Assembly: GCF_000499785.1 (NCBI RefSeq)
Contig: NZ_HG726026.1
Location: 62,001-126,000 of the forward strand
Length of the DNA: 64,000 nucleotides
Reading direction: 5' to 3'
From: Bacteroides neonati
GTDB lineage: Bacteria; Bacteroidota; Bacteroidia; Bacteroidales; Bacteroidaceae
Shown here: positions 1 through 8,514 of the stretch, one piece after another
Layout: each line of letters begins with the position of its first letter
Numbering within the stretch: the stretch's first letter is position 1
Notes under the pieces: model-generated
What the model saw: the letters and a program-made list of their open reading frames with translations, nothing else
Databases searched by the model: none
What the model was told of the DNA's origin: nothing
Made by a program: the position numbers and the translations under genes

Positions 1-112
1 CGGAAATAGCCGCTTGTTGTGCACTTTCAATCAGTCTTTCCTCTTTGTAGAGGCCGGCTTCTTTGATTTCAGCAATCGTGTTGCTAAGGTATTCTTTCAT
101 TTTACCGTACAT
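1..112 (-). CDS. kbl: Glycine C-acetyltransferase (2-amino-3-ketobutyrate CoA ligase), N-terminal fragment
   Basis: The reverse strand is open from an ATG at 112 to the window edge and encodes about 37 residues beginning MYGKMKEYLSNTIAEI, followed by GLYKEERLIESAQ. This is the usual N-terminus of the PLP-dependent enzyme that converts 2-amino-3-ketobutyrate and CoA to glycine and acetyl-CoA, the second step of threonine breakdown. It is divergent from the threonine dehydrogenase gene at 249, which supplies its substrate, so the pair makes one pathway. An internal ATG at 100 is a weaker alternative start. The rest of the gene lies outside the window. Confidence 0.8.
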   Translation of the reverse strand, partial: MYGKMKEYLSNTIAEIKEAGLYKEERLIESAQQAAIS

Positions 113-248
113 AGCGTTTGAGTTTTAAGTTTCTTTGCAAAGGACACTATTTTTCTTGGAATAAACAATTTCTTTTTGCTATAAATGTGAAAAAAAAGTG
201 CTTACTTTGTGCTCCCATTTAGCTTAATATACCTTATAAGTTGTAAGA

Positions 249-1199
249 ATGAAAAATATTTTGGTAATTGGAGCAACCGGACAGATTGGTTCGGAGCTCA
301 CAATGGAATTACGCAAACGCTACGGCAACACAAACGTAGTAGCAGGTTACATTCAAGGCGCAGAGCCCAAAGGAGAATTGAAAGATTCGGGGCCGTCGGA
401 AATAGTAGATGTAACGAACGAGGCAATGATCGAATCGGTAGTGAAGGCTTATCATATCGATACGATTTATAACTTAGCCGCTTTGTTGTCGGTTGTTGCC
501 GAATCAAAGCCCAAGTTGGCTTGGAAGATTGGTATTGACGGGTTATGGAATGTGCTCGAAGTAGCGCGTGTACATGGTTGTGCTGTGTTTACACCTAGCT
601 CTATCGGGTCATTCGGTGCCGATACGCCTCACACCTTGACGCCGCAGGATACCATTCAGCGTCCTCGCACGATGTATGGTGTAACAAAGGTGACCACCGA
701 GATGCTGAGCGACTATTATCACACCAAATATGGAGTCGATACGCGTGCTGTACGTTTCCCGGGCATCATCTCAAATGTAACACCTCCAGGGGGTGGAACA
801 ACCGATTATGCTGTTGATATTTATTATTCGGCAGTAAAGGGTGAGAAATTTGTATGCCCCATTGCCGAAGGAACGTTGATGGATATGATGTATATGCCCG
901 ATGCGTTGAATGCCGCCATCTCATTGATGGAGGCTGATCCAACGAAGTTAGTGCATCGCAATGCTTTCAATATTGCCTCGATGAGCTTTGCTCCCGAGAT
1001 GATTTATGCTGCCATTAAGAAAGAAGTGCCTGATTTTGAAATGGTTTATGACGTAGATCCTTTGAAACAGAGTATTGCCAATAGTTGGCCGGACAGTCTT
1101 GACGACACTTGCGCTCGTAACGAGTGGGGATGGAAACCGGTTTACGATTTGGAGAGTATGACAAAGGATATGCTTGAAAAGTTAAGAGCTAAACTGTAA
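249..1199 (+). CDS. tdh: L-threonine 3-dehydrogenase, SDR/epimerase type
   Basis: A 316-aa NAD-dependent epimerase-fold protein. The Rossmann glycine motif VIGATGQIGSEL lies at residues 6-17, and the catalytic YxxxK appears as YGVTK near residue 143. Length and sequence match the short-chain TDH family (the Flavobacterium and mammalian type), which oxidises L-threonine to 2-amino-3-ketobutyrate; this is not the zinc alcohol-dehydrogenase type of E. coli. The divergent neighbour is kbl, the next pathway enzyme. The stop at 1199 is only 2 nt from the next ATG, so the lipoprotein gene at 1202 is probably co-transcribed. The possibility of a plain nucleotide-sugar epimerase is made unlikely by the kbl pairing. 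Confidence 0.85.
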   Translation: MKNILVIGATGQIGSELTMELRKRYGNTNVVAGYIQGAEPKGELKDSGPSEIVDVTNEAMIESVVKAYHIDTIYNLAALLSVVAESKPKLAWKIGIDGLWNVLEVARVHGCAVFTPSSIGSFGADTPHTLTPQDTIQRPRTMYGVTKVTTEMLSDYYHTKYGVDTRAVRFPGIISNVTPPGGGTTDYAVDIYYSAVKGEKFVCPIAEGTLMDMMYMPDALNAAISLMEADPTKLVHRNAFNIASMSFAPEMIYAAIKKEVPDFEMVYDVDPLKQSIANSWPDSLDDTCARNEWGWKPVYDLESMTKDMLEKLRAKL

Positions 1200-1201
1200 A
1201 A

Positions 1202-2053
1202 ATGAAGAGATTTATTGCTGGGGTTGCTATGCTTGCGTTCTTAGGTTCTTGTGGAAATAAGAAAGCAAGGGTAGACCCCTTCGCAGCAATTACAAATGAG
1301 ATCGATTCTGTTATCATGAAGAAGGATACGCTTCATAAAGAGAAAGAATCTGATGAACCTAAACCGATAGAGGCAGATGAATCATTTGATGATTTCATCT
1401 ACAGCTTTGCTTCCGATGATGCGTTACAGCGTCAGCGTGTACTTTTTCCATTGCCCTATTATAATGGAGAGGCACTCTCTAAAATCGAAGAGAAGTATTG
1501 GAAGCACGACGATTTATTTACGAAACAAAGTTACTACACACTTCTCTTTGAACGTGAAGAAGACATGGATTTAGTGGGTGCCAATACCCTTACTTCGGTA
1601 CAGGTTGAATGGATTTTTATGCCCAAACGAATGGTGAAAAAGTACTGTTTCGAGCGAATTAAAGGCGCTTGGATGCTTCAGGCCATTCGGTTGCAGCCTA
1701 TCGACAATGCCGAAAATGAAGATTTTGTGGTCTTCTTTGATCGCTTTTCAACCGATAGCGTCTTTCAAAGCCAACGCATTAGACAACCGCTTCAGTTCGT
1801 AACGATCGATCCGGACGATGACTTTTCGGTCATTGAAACCACCCTTGATCTTAATCAATGGTTTGCGTTTAAGCCCACATTGCCTACCGATAAGTTATCG
1901 AATATAAACTACGGGCAGAAAAGCGATGGGCAGTCGCCCTATAAGATACTGGCATTGAAAGGTATCGGGAATGGATTCTCTAACATCCTTTATTTCCAGC
2001 GTAAAGGCGATGGAAACTGGGAGTTATATAAGTTTGAGGATACAAGTATTTGA
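1202..2053 (+). CDS. DUF4348-like lipoprotein
   Basis: A 283-aa protein with a lipoprotein signal: basic MKR, hydrophobic core and lipobox LGSC with the cysteine at residue 17. The mature start is low complexity and charged. The core (residues about 60-165) has the [18 protein letters not shown] and [13 protein letters not shown] style of a Bacteroidetes family I recall as DUF4348. Function is unknown; it is presumably anchored to the inner or outer membrane. It starts 2 nt after tdh and ends 10 nt before murB, so it sits in an operon, but nothing in the sequence links it to threonine or wall metabolism. Confidence 0.7.
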   Translation: MKRFIAGVAMLAFLGSCGNKKARVDPFAAITNEIDSVIMKKDTLHKEKESDEPKPIEADESFDDFIYSFASDDALQRQRVLFPLPYYNGEALSKIEEKYWKHDDLFTKQSYYTLLFEREEDMDLVGANTLTSVQVEWIFMPKRMVKKYCFERIKGAWMLQAIRLQPIDNAENEDFVVFFDRFSTDSVFQSQRIRQPLQFVTIDPDDDFSVIETTLDLNQWFAFKPTLPTDKLSNINYGQKSDGQSPYKILALKGIGNGFSNILYFQRKGDGNWELYKFEDTSI

Positions 2054-2063
2054 GGAATTAATT

Positions 2064-3068
2064 ATGATGAAATTAGAACACTGCTCTTTGCTGTCGCACA
2101 ATACCTTTGGTATTGACGTGGCAGCTCGTTGTTTTTTGGAGTATAACTCGGCCGAAGAACTTGGCCGACTGATAGCCGATAGGCAGATTACCGAACCCTA
2201 TTTGCACATTGGTAGTGGCAGCAACTTGCTATTTACTAAAGATTATGATGGGGTTATTCTGCATTCGCGCATTGGAGGCATCGAAGTGATTGATGAAACT
2301 GACGAGTCTGTTTGGGTACGTGTGGGTGCAGGAGTGGTTTGGGATGATTTTGTAGCTTATTGCGTAGCACAGGGTTGGTATGGTGCCGAGAATTTGTCTA
2401 TTATTCCAGGCGAAGTCGGAGCGAGTGCTGTACAGAACATCGGCGCTTACGGTGTGGAGGTAAAAGATTTGATTACCGTAGTCGAAACCATGAATATGAG
2501 AGGAGAAATTGTCTCTTATCCGGTCGAAGCATGTGCCTATGCTTATCGTGATAGTTTGTTTAAACGCTCTGATATGAAAGATGTTTTTGTGATTTACGTC
2601 TGCTTCCGGTTAAGTAAAATAGAGCGCTACACTCTCAACTATGGTACCATTCTTCAAGAACTCGAAAATCATCCGAACGTGACGCTCGAAGCGGTGCGCC
2701 AATCCATCATTGCCATTCGTGACAGTAAACTGCCCGATCCCCATGTGGTGGGCAATGCGGGAAGTTTCTTTATGAACCCTGTCGTCTCTCGGGCACAATT
2801 TGAGCCTTTGCAGCGGCAATACCCTCGGATGCCTTTTTACGAGGTGAGCGAGAATAAGGTGAAGATCCCTGCCGGCTGGATGATTGACCAGTGTGGTTGG
2901 AAAGGCAAGGCGTTGGGAGCGGCTGCCGTGCATGATAAGCAGGCGTTGGTGCTGGTCAATCTGGGTGGTGCTACGGGTGCCGATGTGATTGCGTTGTCGG
3001 ATGCTGTGCGTGCTTCTGTGTGTGAGAAGTTCGGAATCGATATCCATCCCGAAGTTAATATTGTCTGA
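2064..3068 (+). CDS. murB: UDP-N-acetylenolpyruvoylglucosamine reductase
   Basis: MurB reduces UDP-GlcNAc-enolpyruvate to UDP-MurNAc with NADPH and FAD in the cytosol, the second committed step of peptidoglycan synthesis. The 334-aa product carries the FAD-binding blocks [10 protein letters not shown] and [17 protein letters not shown], the substrate-tyrosine loop YRDSLFK, the serine-containing [10 protein letters not shown] (catalytic proton donor), [13 protein letters not shown], and the C-terminal HPEVNIV with the conserved Glu. This is the type I (E. coli-like) architecture. The reading frame is open back to 1971 inside the lipoprotein gene, but ATG 2064 gives the family-like N-terminus and a clean 10-nt gap. 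The stop overlaps the next ATG as TGATG. Confidence 0.95.
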   Translation: MMKLEHCSLLSHNTFGIDVAARCFLEYNSAEELGRLIADRQITEPYLHIGSGSNLLFTKDYDGVILHSRIGGIEVIDETDESVWVRVGAGVVWDDFVAYCVAQGWYGAENLSIIPGEVGASAVQNIGAYGVEVKDLITVVETMNMRGEIVSYPVEACAYAYRDSLFKRSDMKDVFVIYVCFRLSKIERYTLNYGTILQELENHPNVTLEAVRQSIIAIRDSKLPDPHVVGNAGSFFMNPVVSRAQFEPLQRQYPRMPFYEVSENKVKIPAGWMIDQCGWKGKALGAAAVHDKQALVLVNLGGATGADVIALSDAVRASVCEKFGIDIHPEVNIV

Positions 3069-3826
3069 TGAAGAGGTTAAGGATACTCGGTAGTGGAACG
3101 TCGACGGGAGTTCCCGAGATTGGTTGTACCTGTGAGGTCTGTACTTCGAAAGATCCTCGAGATAAACGTTTGCGTGCCTCGGTGCTACTCGAAACAGGTG
3201 ATGCTCGGATACTGATTGACTGTGGTCCCGACTTTCGCGAGCAAATGCTTCCTTTGTCATTCGGTAAAATTGACGGCGTGCTGATTACTCATGAACATTA
3301 CGATCATGTGGGTGGGCTCGACGACTTGCGTCCCTTCTGTAAGTTTGGCGAAATTCCGATTTATGCCGAAACTTATACTGCCGATCGGTTGCGTACGCGT
3401 ATGCCTTACTGCTTTGTCGAACAAACCTATCCGGGAGTGCCTCGCATTCCTTTGCGCGAAATCGAAGTAGGTCACCCATTTTTTATTAATCAAACCGAAA
3501 TTATTCCCCTGCGGGTGATGCACGGTCGTCTGCCTATTCTGGGTTATCGCATCGGAAATGTGGCTTATATTACCGATATGTTGACCATGCCCGACGATTC
3601 GTATGAACAATTAGCCGATCTTGATGTTTTGGTGATGAATGCGCTTCGTCCGGCTCTCCATCCTACCCATCAAAATTTGGTTCAAGCACTGGATACGGCA
3701 AAGCGCATCAGTGCAAAAGAAACCTATTTCATTCATATGAGCCATCATATGGGTTTGCATGCGGATGCAGTCAAAGAGCTTCCTCTACATGTCCATTTAT
3801 CCTTTGATGGGTTAGAAATATTTTAG
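3068..3826 (+). CDS. MBL-fold metal-dependent hydrolase, PhnP-like
   Basis: A 252-aa metallo-beta-lactamase-fold protein. The metal-binding signature HEHYDHVGG sits near residues 76-84, a second His lies in MHGRLP, Asp in ITDM, and a late HMSHHMG supplies further ligands. The N-terminal cluster GCTCEVCTS resembles the extra zinc site of PhnP and other cyclic-phosphodiesterase-like members. A phosphodiesterase activity is a family-level inference; the substrate cannot be read from sequence. It overlaps the murB stop by one base (TGATG), implying translational coupling, and is followed by a new promoter at 3834-3864. Confidence 0.8.
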   Translation: MKRLRILGSGTSTGVPEIGCTCEVCTSKDPRDKRLRASVLLETGDARILIDCGPDFREQMLPLSFGKIDGVLITHEHYDHVGGLDDLRPFCKFGEIPIYAETYTADRLRTRMPYCFVEQTYPGVPRIPLREIEVGHPFFINQTEIIPLRVMHGRLPILGYRIGNVAYITDMLTMPDDSYEQLADLDVLVMNALRPALHPTHQNLVQALDTAKRISAKETYFIHMSHHMGLHADAVKELPLHVHLSFDGLEIF

Positions 3827-3833
3827 CAAAAGT

Positions 3834-3864
3834 TTTGTTTCTTTTGTAGAATTTATTATTTTTG
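3834..3864 (+). promoter_or_regulatory. Bacteroides-type promoter for the 3891 gene
   Basis: TTTG at 3834-3837, a 19-nt spacer and TATTTTTG at 3857-3864 match the Bacteroides sigma-ABfr consensus (TTTG, 19-21 nt, TAnnTTTG). It begins 8 nt after the MBL-fold gene stop, so the 540-aa gene is a separate transcription unit with a short leader of about 20 nt. Confidence 0.7.
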
Positions 3865-3890
3865 CGCGTAACCGATAAATTCTAACTCGT

Positions 3891-5513
3891 ATGAAGCTTC
3901 GTGTTCTCATGAAAATATCCGTTTTCACCTCTATTGTGCTTTTTTGTACAGCACTTATTGCATACCTGTTTCTTCGGATGACGGCTGTTGAGAATAACGA
4001 AAATTTCAATCTTTACAAACTCGTGCCTACCGATGCTGTTGCGGTTCTTGAAATCAACGATGTTGAAGAGCTTATAGGTGACATTGACGAGCTTGATTGC
4101 AGTCGTGATCATCATTTTTTATATATTTCCCATCTGTTTTCTTTGTTGAAAACGAATCTTTATGCATTAAAGGAGGAGAGCGCTCACGGTTTGAGTCGGC
4201 AGATGAATCAGATGCTGCTTAGTTTTCATGAACCCGATAGTGATAAAAACCAAGTACTTTATTGCAGTCTGGGTACAGGTGATTTTGGCTTGATTGAGCG
4301 ATTGATTCAAAAATACTTTTTGGGCGCTTCCATGGTAAAAACTGCTCAGTATAAGGGTAAGGATATTCGCATCTATCCCATGCCCGATGGGAGCTTTCTC
4401 TCTTGCTATGTTACCTCGCAGTTTGTGGCCGTCAGCTTTCAGAAAAAACTGATTGAACAGGTAATGGATGCCTACTCTTCGGGGCATTCGCTATCTCGGG
4501 ATCCATCCTTCAAGATGACTCGGGCAAAGAAACCTATAAACGGTGCTGTCACTATTTATGCGCGGATGCAATCGCTCGATATGGGCAAGATGACCGATGG
4601 GGCCTTTTCTACGATCTCTTTAGGTGGTTGGACCGAGTTCGATGTGAGGATGGGGGGTAAGACGCTCTATTTTACCGGTGTCAGCCACGATACCGACACT
4701 TGTCTGACGTTTATGAATGTGCTGCGCAAACAGCGCGCTATCGAAGGTTTCCTGCCCGAATCGCTCCCTGCTACGACGTTTTTCTTCAGCCGTCGTTCGG
4801 TCAGTGATCTGCAAACAGTATTCGATTTTACCTCCGAGCAAGCATATCTAGATTCTGTACAGTCCTCTTATATGCATGCCAGAGACGCTGAGCTTATAGC
4901 TTATTTGCAAGAGAATGGTGGTGTGGAGATGATGACTTGTGTTTTTGAAAACAAGGATACTGCGGCTCTTCCGGCGGTAGTGATGAGCTTTTCGATAAAT
5001 GATCCGCCCGGAGCCGAACGAATGTTTAAAAATCTTCTTAAAACGACTCCGGGCGATCCGCTAGCGCCTTTATGGCAATTTGTAGAGAATCGATCCATTG
5101 CTTCGCAATTCTTCCCCGTTTATCGGATGCCCCGCAATACGCTGTTTGCTCGATTAACCGGTATTGGCACTGCCGATCTGCACACTTATGCATGCTTCTA
5201 CGGTGGTAGGATGCTGCTCTCTCCCGACCCCGAACACTTGCTACTTTACATCGAATGCATTGAAAACGATGATGTCATTGACCTCGAGACTGTGTCCGAC
5301 GAAGGCATTTCCGATCTGTCCGAATTGTATCATTTTATGTTCTTTTCCGATCTTGAAAAAGTGTTCGATCAACCCGAAAATTACGTACGGTTGATTCCCG
5401 GTTTCTTCTTTCGGAATGCCGAGTTCTTTCGGCACTTTAAACTTTCGGCCCAGTTTACCTGCACTGATGGGGTGGTGTCGCCCAATGTGGTGTTGCTGTA
5501 CAAAGGCGATTGA
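3891..5513 (+). CDS. Membrane-anchored protein of unknown function (DUF3352-like)
   Basis: A 540-aa protein with one N-terminal membrane segment (about residues 9-27, ISVFTSIVLFCTALIAYLFL) and a long extracytoplasmic body without catalytic motifs that I recognise. The body opens with LVPTDAVAVLEINDVEEL, which is the pattern of large Bacteroidetes proteins resembling DUF3352; this assignment is tentative. A second in-frame ATG at 3909 would give a start closer to the membrane segment. It has its own promoter and is followed by 545 bp without a gene, so context gives no functional clue. Confidence 0.6.
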   Translation: MKLRVLMKISVFTSIVLFCTALIAYLFLRMTAVENNENFNLYKLVPTDAVAVLEINDVEELIGDIDELDCSRDHHFLYISHLFSLLKTNLYALKEESAHGLSRQMNQMLLSFHEPDSDKNQVLYCSLGTGDFGLIERLIQKYFLGASMVKTAQYKGKDIRIYPMPDGSFLSCYVTSQFVAVSFQKKLIEQVMDAYSSGHSLSRDPSFKMTRAKKPINGAVTIYARMQSLDMGKMTDGAFSTISLGGWTEFDVRMGGKTLYFTGVSHDTDTCLTFMNVLRKQRAIEGFLPESLPATTFFFSRRSVSDLQTVFDFTSEQAYLDSVQSSYMHARDAELIAYLQENGGVEMMTCVFENKDTAALPAVVMSFSINDPPGAERMFKNLLKTTPGDPLAPLWQFVENRSIASQFFPVYRMPRNTLFARLTGIGTADLHTYACFYGGRMLLSPDPEHLLLYIECIENDDVIDLETVSDEGISDLSELYHFMFFSDLEKVFDQPENYVRLIPGFFFRNAEFFRHFKLSAQFTCTDGVVSPNVVLLYKGD

Positions 5514-6058
5514 GCCCGATCTTTGCGGGTGCGTGCAGCAGTTTGCTACTCATAGCTGTTCGGAATAGAATACCTTTTCGTTTCATAAGAAGCATCTTTT
5601 TCCCGTGGGCAAAATATCTATCGTTTTCGAAACGCTGTTTTTATCCGAGAGGTAGAGAGTGAATTTTTCTTTCGTTAGCTCACTGGGGATGAATATGTGA
5701 ACTTTTTTTGTTTGATATTTGTACGCTTTTTCTTCTCTTTTTCCGCTTGTCGAGTCTGTTTACTTATGTGTACCCTAAGGTATACCCCTTGATATGTAGT
5801 AATATATTTGTTATCATTGTGTTATGTGTTTCTGTATTGAGGTCTTGGTGTACGGGTCAGTGCCACAATATAAAATAATTATAAAAAATAAAAGATAGAT
5901 CTTTTCGTTTCCTTTTTGGCATAAAAAAACAAGTGCGGTGCATTAGTTTGCTTGTGTAACGGAGAAAATAAACGCAAATTTTATAACCCACAGAAATGTT
6001 TTTTGTAAATATTTGTGTGAGTTGTAAAATCTGCGCTAAAATAAGTCGGACAGGTTGC
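5514..6058. other. Intergenic stretch without recognised gene
   Basis: About 545 AT-rich bases between the convergent 3891 gene and the DUF3127 gene. I see no credible ORF, no tRNA-like fold and no strong rho-independent terminator for either neighbour. A short imperfect palindrome around GGTATACC near 5780 is the only local structure noticed, and it is weak. Confidence 0.4.
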
Positions 6059-6430
6059 TTAGAACGGTAGGTCGTCTTTGGCGTCACCGCTCAAAAATTC
6101 GGGTGCAGCCGATGGTGCGGGTGGGGGAACCGGAGCTCCGGTAGTCATAGGGGCGCCGGCACTTACGCGTTCAACCTTCCATGCACGGATACTGTTAAAC
6201 CAGCGATCTTGCCATTGACGTGCATCAATATCAAATGAAACGGTCAGTTCCTCGCCCATTTGAATATTGAATTGCTCTATTTTATCAGTGCCGAATACCT
6301 CAAAGCACATTTTGCGAGGATATTGATCGTGATTTTCAACAACAAACTCTTGTGCTTTCCACTCGTTGCCTGTTTTAGATACTCCACCCTTGGGCTGGAG
6401 TATGGCGATAATTTTTCCTGTAAATTCCAT
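6059..6430 (-). CDS. DUF3127 single-stranded-DNA-binding-like OB protein
   Basis: A 123-aa Bacteroidetes protein: an OB-fold-like core (residues 1-90, starting MEFTGKIIAILQPKGGVSKT) with a WKAQEFVVE strand and WFNSIRAWKVE, then a Pro/Ala-rich linker and the acidic tip DDLPF. This layout mirrors bacterial SSB, whose C-terminal DDIPF tip recruits repair and replication proteins. The family is known as DUF3127; binding of single-stranded DNA is inference from fold and tail. It is divergent from dnaN, the replication clamp gene. A near-consensus -7 box (TACCTTCG on the minus strand, 6460-6453) lies just upstream. Confidence 0.85.
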   Translation of the reverse strand: MEFTGKIIAILQPKGGVSKTGNEWKAQEFVVENHDQYPRKMCFEVFGTDKIEQFNIQMGEELTVSFDIDARQWQDRWFNSIRAWKVERVSAGAPMTTGAPVPPPAPSAAPEFLSGDAKDDLPF

Positions 6431-6581
6431 TATGATAATTTTAAAATCTGCGGCGAAGGTACTATTTTTTGGGAATATCCGACGAACAACTCCTGTTTTT
6501 TCTCTCTTTTGTTAGGGTGAGCCAATCTTTTTTTGTAATTTTGTGCATTGATAAAACTAAAATTTAAACATTCGGAAATAT

Positions 6582-7706
6582 ATGAAATTTATCGTTTCAA
6601 GTACCGCTCTTTCGAGCCGTTTGCAAGCTATCAGCCGCGTGATTAACTCAAAAAACGCATTGCCTATTTTAGATTGTTTTCTCTTTCAGTTGGAAGACGG
6701 AACGCTGTCTGTAACTGTTTCTGATAGCGAAACTACTATGGTTACCTCGGTCGAGGTGAACGATAGCGATACGAATGGTCGTTTTGCTGTTGTAGCCAAA
6801 ACATTGATCGATGCACTGAAGGAAATACCCGAACAGCCACTTGCGTTTGATGTCAATCCCGAATCGTATGAAATTACTGTTCGATACCAGAATGGTGTGT
6901 ATAGCCTTGTGGGACAAAATGCCGACGAATTTCCACAATCGGCTTCGCTGAGCGATAGTGCCGTGCGTGTGGAGATGAACGCTTCGGTGTTGCTTAACGG
7001 CATCAACCGTTCGGTATTTGCTACAGCCGACGATGAACTTCGTCCGGTGATGAATGGTATTTATTTTGATATAACCACCGAAGATATCACGATGGTAGCT
7101 TCGGATGGACATAAGCTGGTACGTTGCAAAACACTGGCTGCTCATGGAAATGAACGTGCCGCTTTTATTCTGCCTAAGAAACCTGCCAATTTGTTGAAGA
7201 ACCTCTTGCCCAAAGAGCAAGGCGAAGTGGTGATCGAATTTGACGAACGCAATGCAGTCTTTATGCTTGAGAGCTATCGTATGGTGTGCCGCCTGATAGA
7301 AGGACGTTACCCGAACTATAACTCGGTTATCCCGCAAAACAATCCGCACAAAGTGACGGTAGACCGCCAGCAACTGATCGGAGCCTTGCGCCGTGTCTCT
7401 ATCTTCTCGTCTCAATCGAGCAGCTTGATCAAGCTCCGCATTCAGGAGAACCAGATTGTGGTTTCGGCACAAGATATCGACTTTTCGACTTCGGCCGAGG
7501 AAACACAAGTGTGCCAGTATGCAGGAGCGAGCATGAGCATCGGCTTTAAGTCGACCTTCCTGATCGATATTCTGAATAATATCTCGGCAGACGAGGTGGT
7601 GATCGAGCTCGCCGATCCTTCGCGTGCCGGTGTGATTATCCCCGTAACACAAGAAGAAAACGAGAATCTGCTCATGCTGCTGATGCCGATGATGCTGAAT
7701 GATTAA
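6582..7706 (+). CDS. dnaN: DNA polymerase III beta subunit (sliding clamp)
   Basis: A 374-aa clamp that dimerises around DNA and tethers polymerase III, and binds many repair factors through its hydrophobic cleft. The N-terminus MKFIVSSTALSSRLQAISRV, the ALPILDCFLF block, the middle domain with VMNGIYFDITTEDITMVASDGHKL and the C-terminal LLMPMMLND are all family-typical, and length fits three repeated clamp domains. It is followed after 33 nt by a DnaQ-type exonuclease, coaBC and recN, so repair and replication genes cluster here. No dnaA gene or obvious oriC lies next to it, as is usual in Bacteroidetes. A -7-like TAATTTTG is at 6536-6543. Confidence 0.96.
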   Translation: MKFIVSSTALSSRLQAISRVINSKNALPILDCFLFQLEDGTLSVTVSDSETTMVTSVEVNDSDTNGRFAVVAKTLIDALKEIPEQPLAFDVNPESYEITVRYQNGVYSLVGQNADEFPQSASLSDSAVRVEMNASVLLNGINRSVFATADDELRPVMNGIYFDITTEDITMVASDGHKLVRCKTLAAHGNERAAFILPKKPANLLKNLLPKEQGEVVIEFDERNAVFMLESYRMVCRLIEGRYPNYNSVIPQNNPHKVTVDRQQLIGALRRVSIFSSQSSSLIKLRIQENQIVVSAQDIDFSTSAEETQVCQYAGASMSIGFKSTFLIDILNNISADEVVIELADPSRAGVIIPVTQEENENLLMLLMPMMLND

Positions 7707-7739
7707 TTTTCTCCCTCTAGAGAAACTAAAACAGAAGAA

Positions 7740-8513
7740 ATGAAATTGAACCTCAAAAATCCCATTGTTTTCTTTGACCTCGAAACAACCGGGATTAATA
7801 TCAACGCAGACCGTATTGTCGAAATCTGCTATCTCAAGGTTTATCCTAACGGAAACGAAGAGGCTAAAACCTTGCGCATCAACCCCGAAATGCATATCCC
7901 CGAATCTTCGTCGGCCATTCATGGCATTTACGATGAGGATGTGGCAGACTGCCCAACCTTCAAGGAGGTGGCACGCAACATTGCCAACGATATCGAAGGG
8001 TGCGACCTGGCAGGATTTAACTCCAACCGTTTCGACGTTCCTGTGCTCGCCGAAGAGTTTCTGCGTGCAGGAGTCGATATTGACATGACTAAACGCAAGT
8101 TGGTGGACGTACAGGTGATTTTCCACAAGATGGAGCAACGCACCCTGTCGGCCGCTTATAAGTTCTATTGCGAGAAAGAGTTGGAAGATGCCCACACGGC
8201 CGAAGCCGATACACGTGCCACCTATGAGGTACTGCAATCGCAGCTCGAACGCTATGCCGACGAACTGAAAAACGACATGGCGTTTCTCTCCGACTACTCG
8301 AGTTACAATAAGAATGTCGATTTCGCCGGACGCATGGTGTACGATGAAAATGGCGTAGAGGTATTCAACTTCGGAAAGTACAAAGGACAAATCGTGTCTG
8401 AAGTGCTTAAAAAAGATCCGGGCTATTATAGCTGGATTCAGAACAGTGATTTTACACTCAATACCAAAGCGGTGCTGACCAAAATCAGACTGCGCGAGCT
8501 AACCGGGAAATAA
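7740..8513 (+). CDS. 3'-5' exonuclease, DnaQ/ExoX-like
   Basis: A 257-aa DEDDh exonuclease. Exo I is FFDLETTGIN (Asp and Glu near residues 13 and 15), Exo II lies in LAGFNSNRFDVPVLAEEF, and Exo III is AHTAEADTRATYEV with catalytic His and Asp. The C-terminal 50 residues (FGKYKGQIVSEVLKKDPGYY) form the ExoX-like C-terminal module seen in proofreading or single-strand exonucleases of this group. It follows dnaN by 33 nt and ends one base before coaBC, so it is probably co-transcribed with both. A role in proofreading or repair is likely; whether it serves as the replicative epsilon subunit cannot be told. Confidence 0.88.
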   Translation: MKLNLKNPIVFFDLETTGININADRIVEICYLKVYPNGNEEAKTLRINPEMHIPESSSAIHGIYDEDVADCPTFKEVARNIANDIEGCDLAGFNSNRFDVPVLAEEFLRAGVDIDMTKRKLVDVQVIFHKMEQRTLSAAYKFYCEKELEDAHTAEADTRATYEVLQSQLERYADELKNDMAFLSDYSSYNKNVDFAGRMVYDENGVEVFNFGKYKGQIVSEVLKKDPGYYSWIQNSDFTLNTKAVLTKIRLRELTGK

Positions 8514-8514
8514 G

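Noticed and set aside
2610-3260. A 216-codon minus-strand frame over murB and the MBL gene
   Set aside because: Same reason: it overlaps two genuine genes entirely and shows no motif.
6431-6581. Replication origin next to dnaN
   Set aside because: No dnaA gene, no cluster of DnaA boxes and no typical AT-rich unwinding repeats are seen.
6669-8390. A 573-codon open frame on the minus strand opposite dnaN and the exonuclease gene
   Set aside because: It is the mirror of two well-supported genes, is rich in His, Ile and Arg without any domain, and has no promoter; it is a shadow of codon bias.
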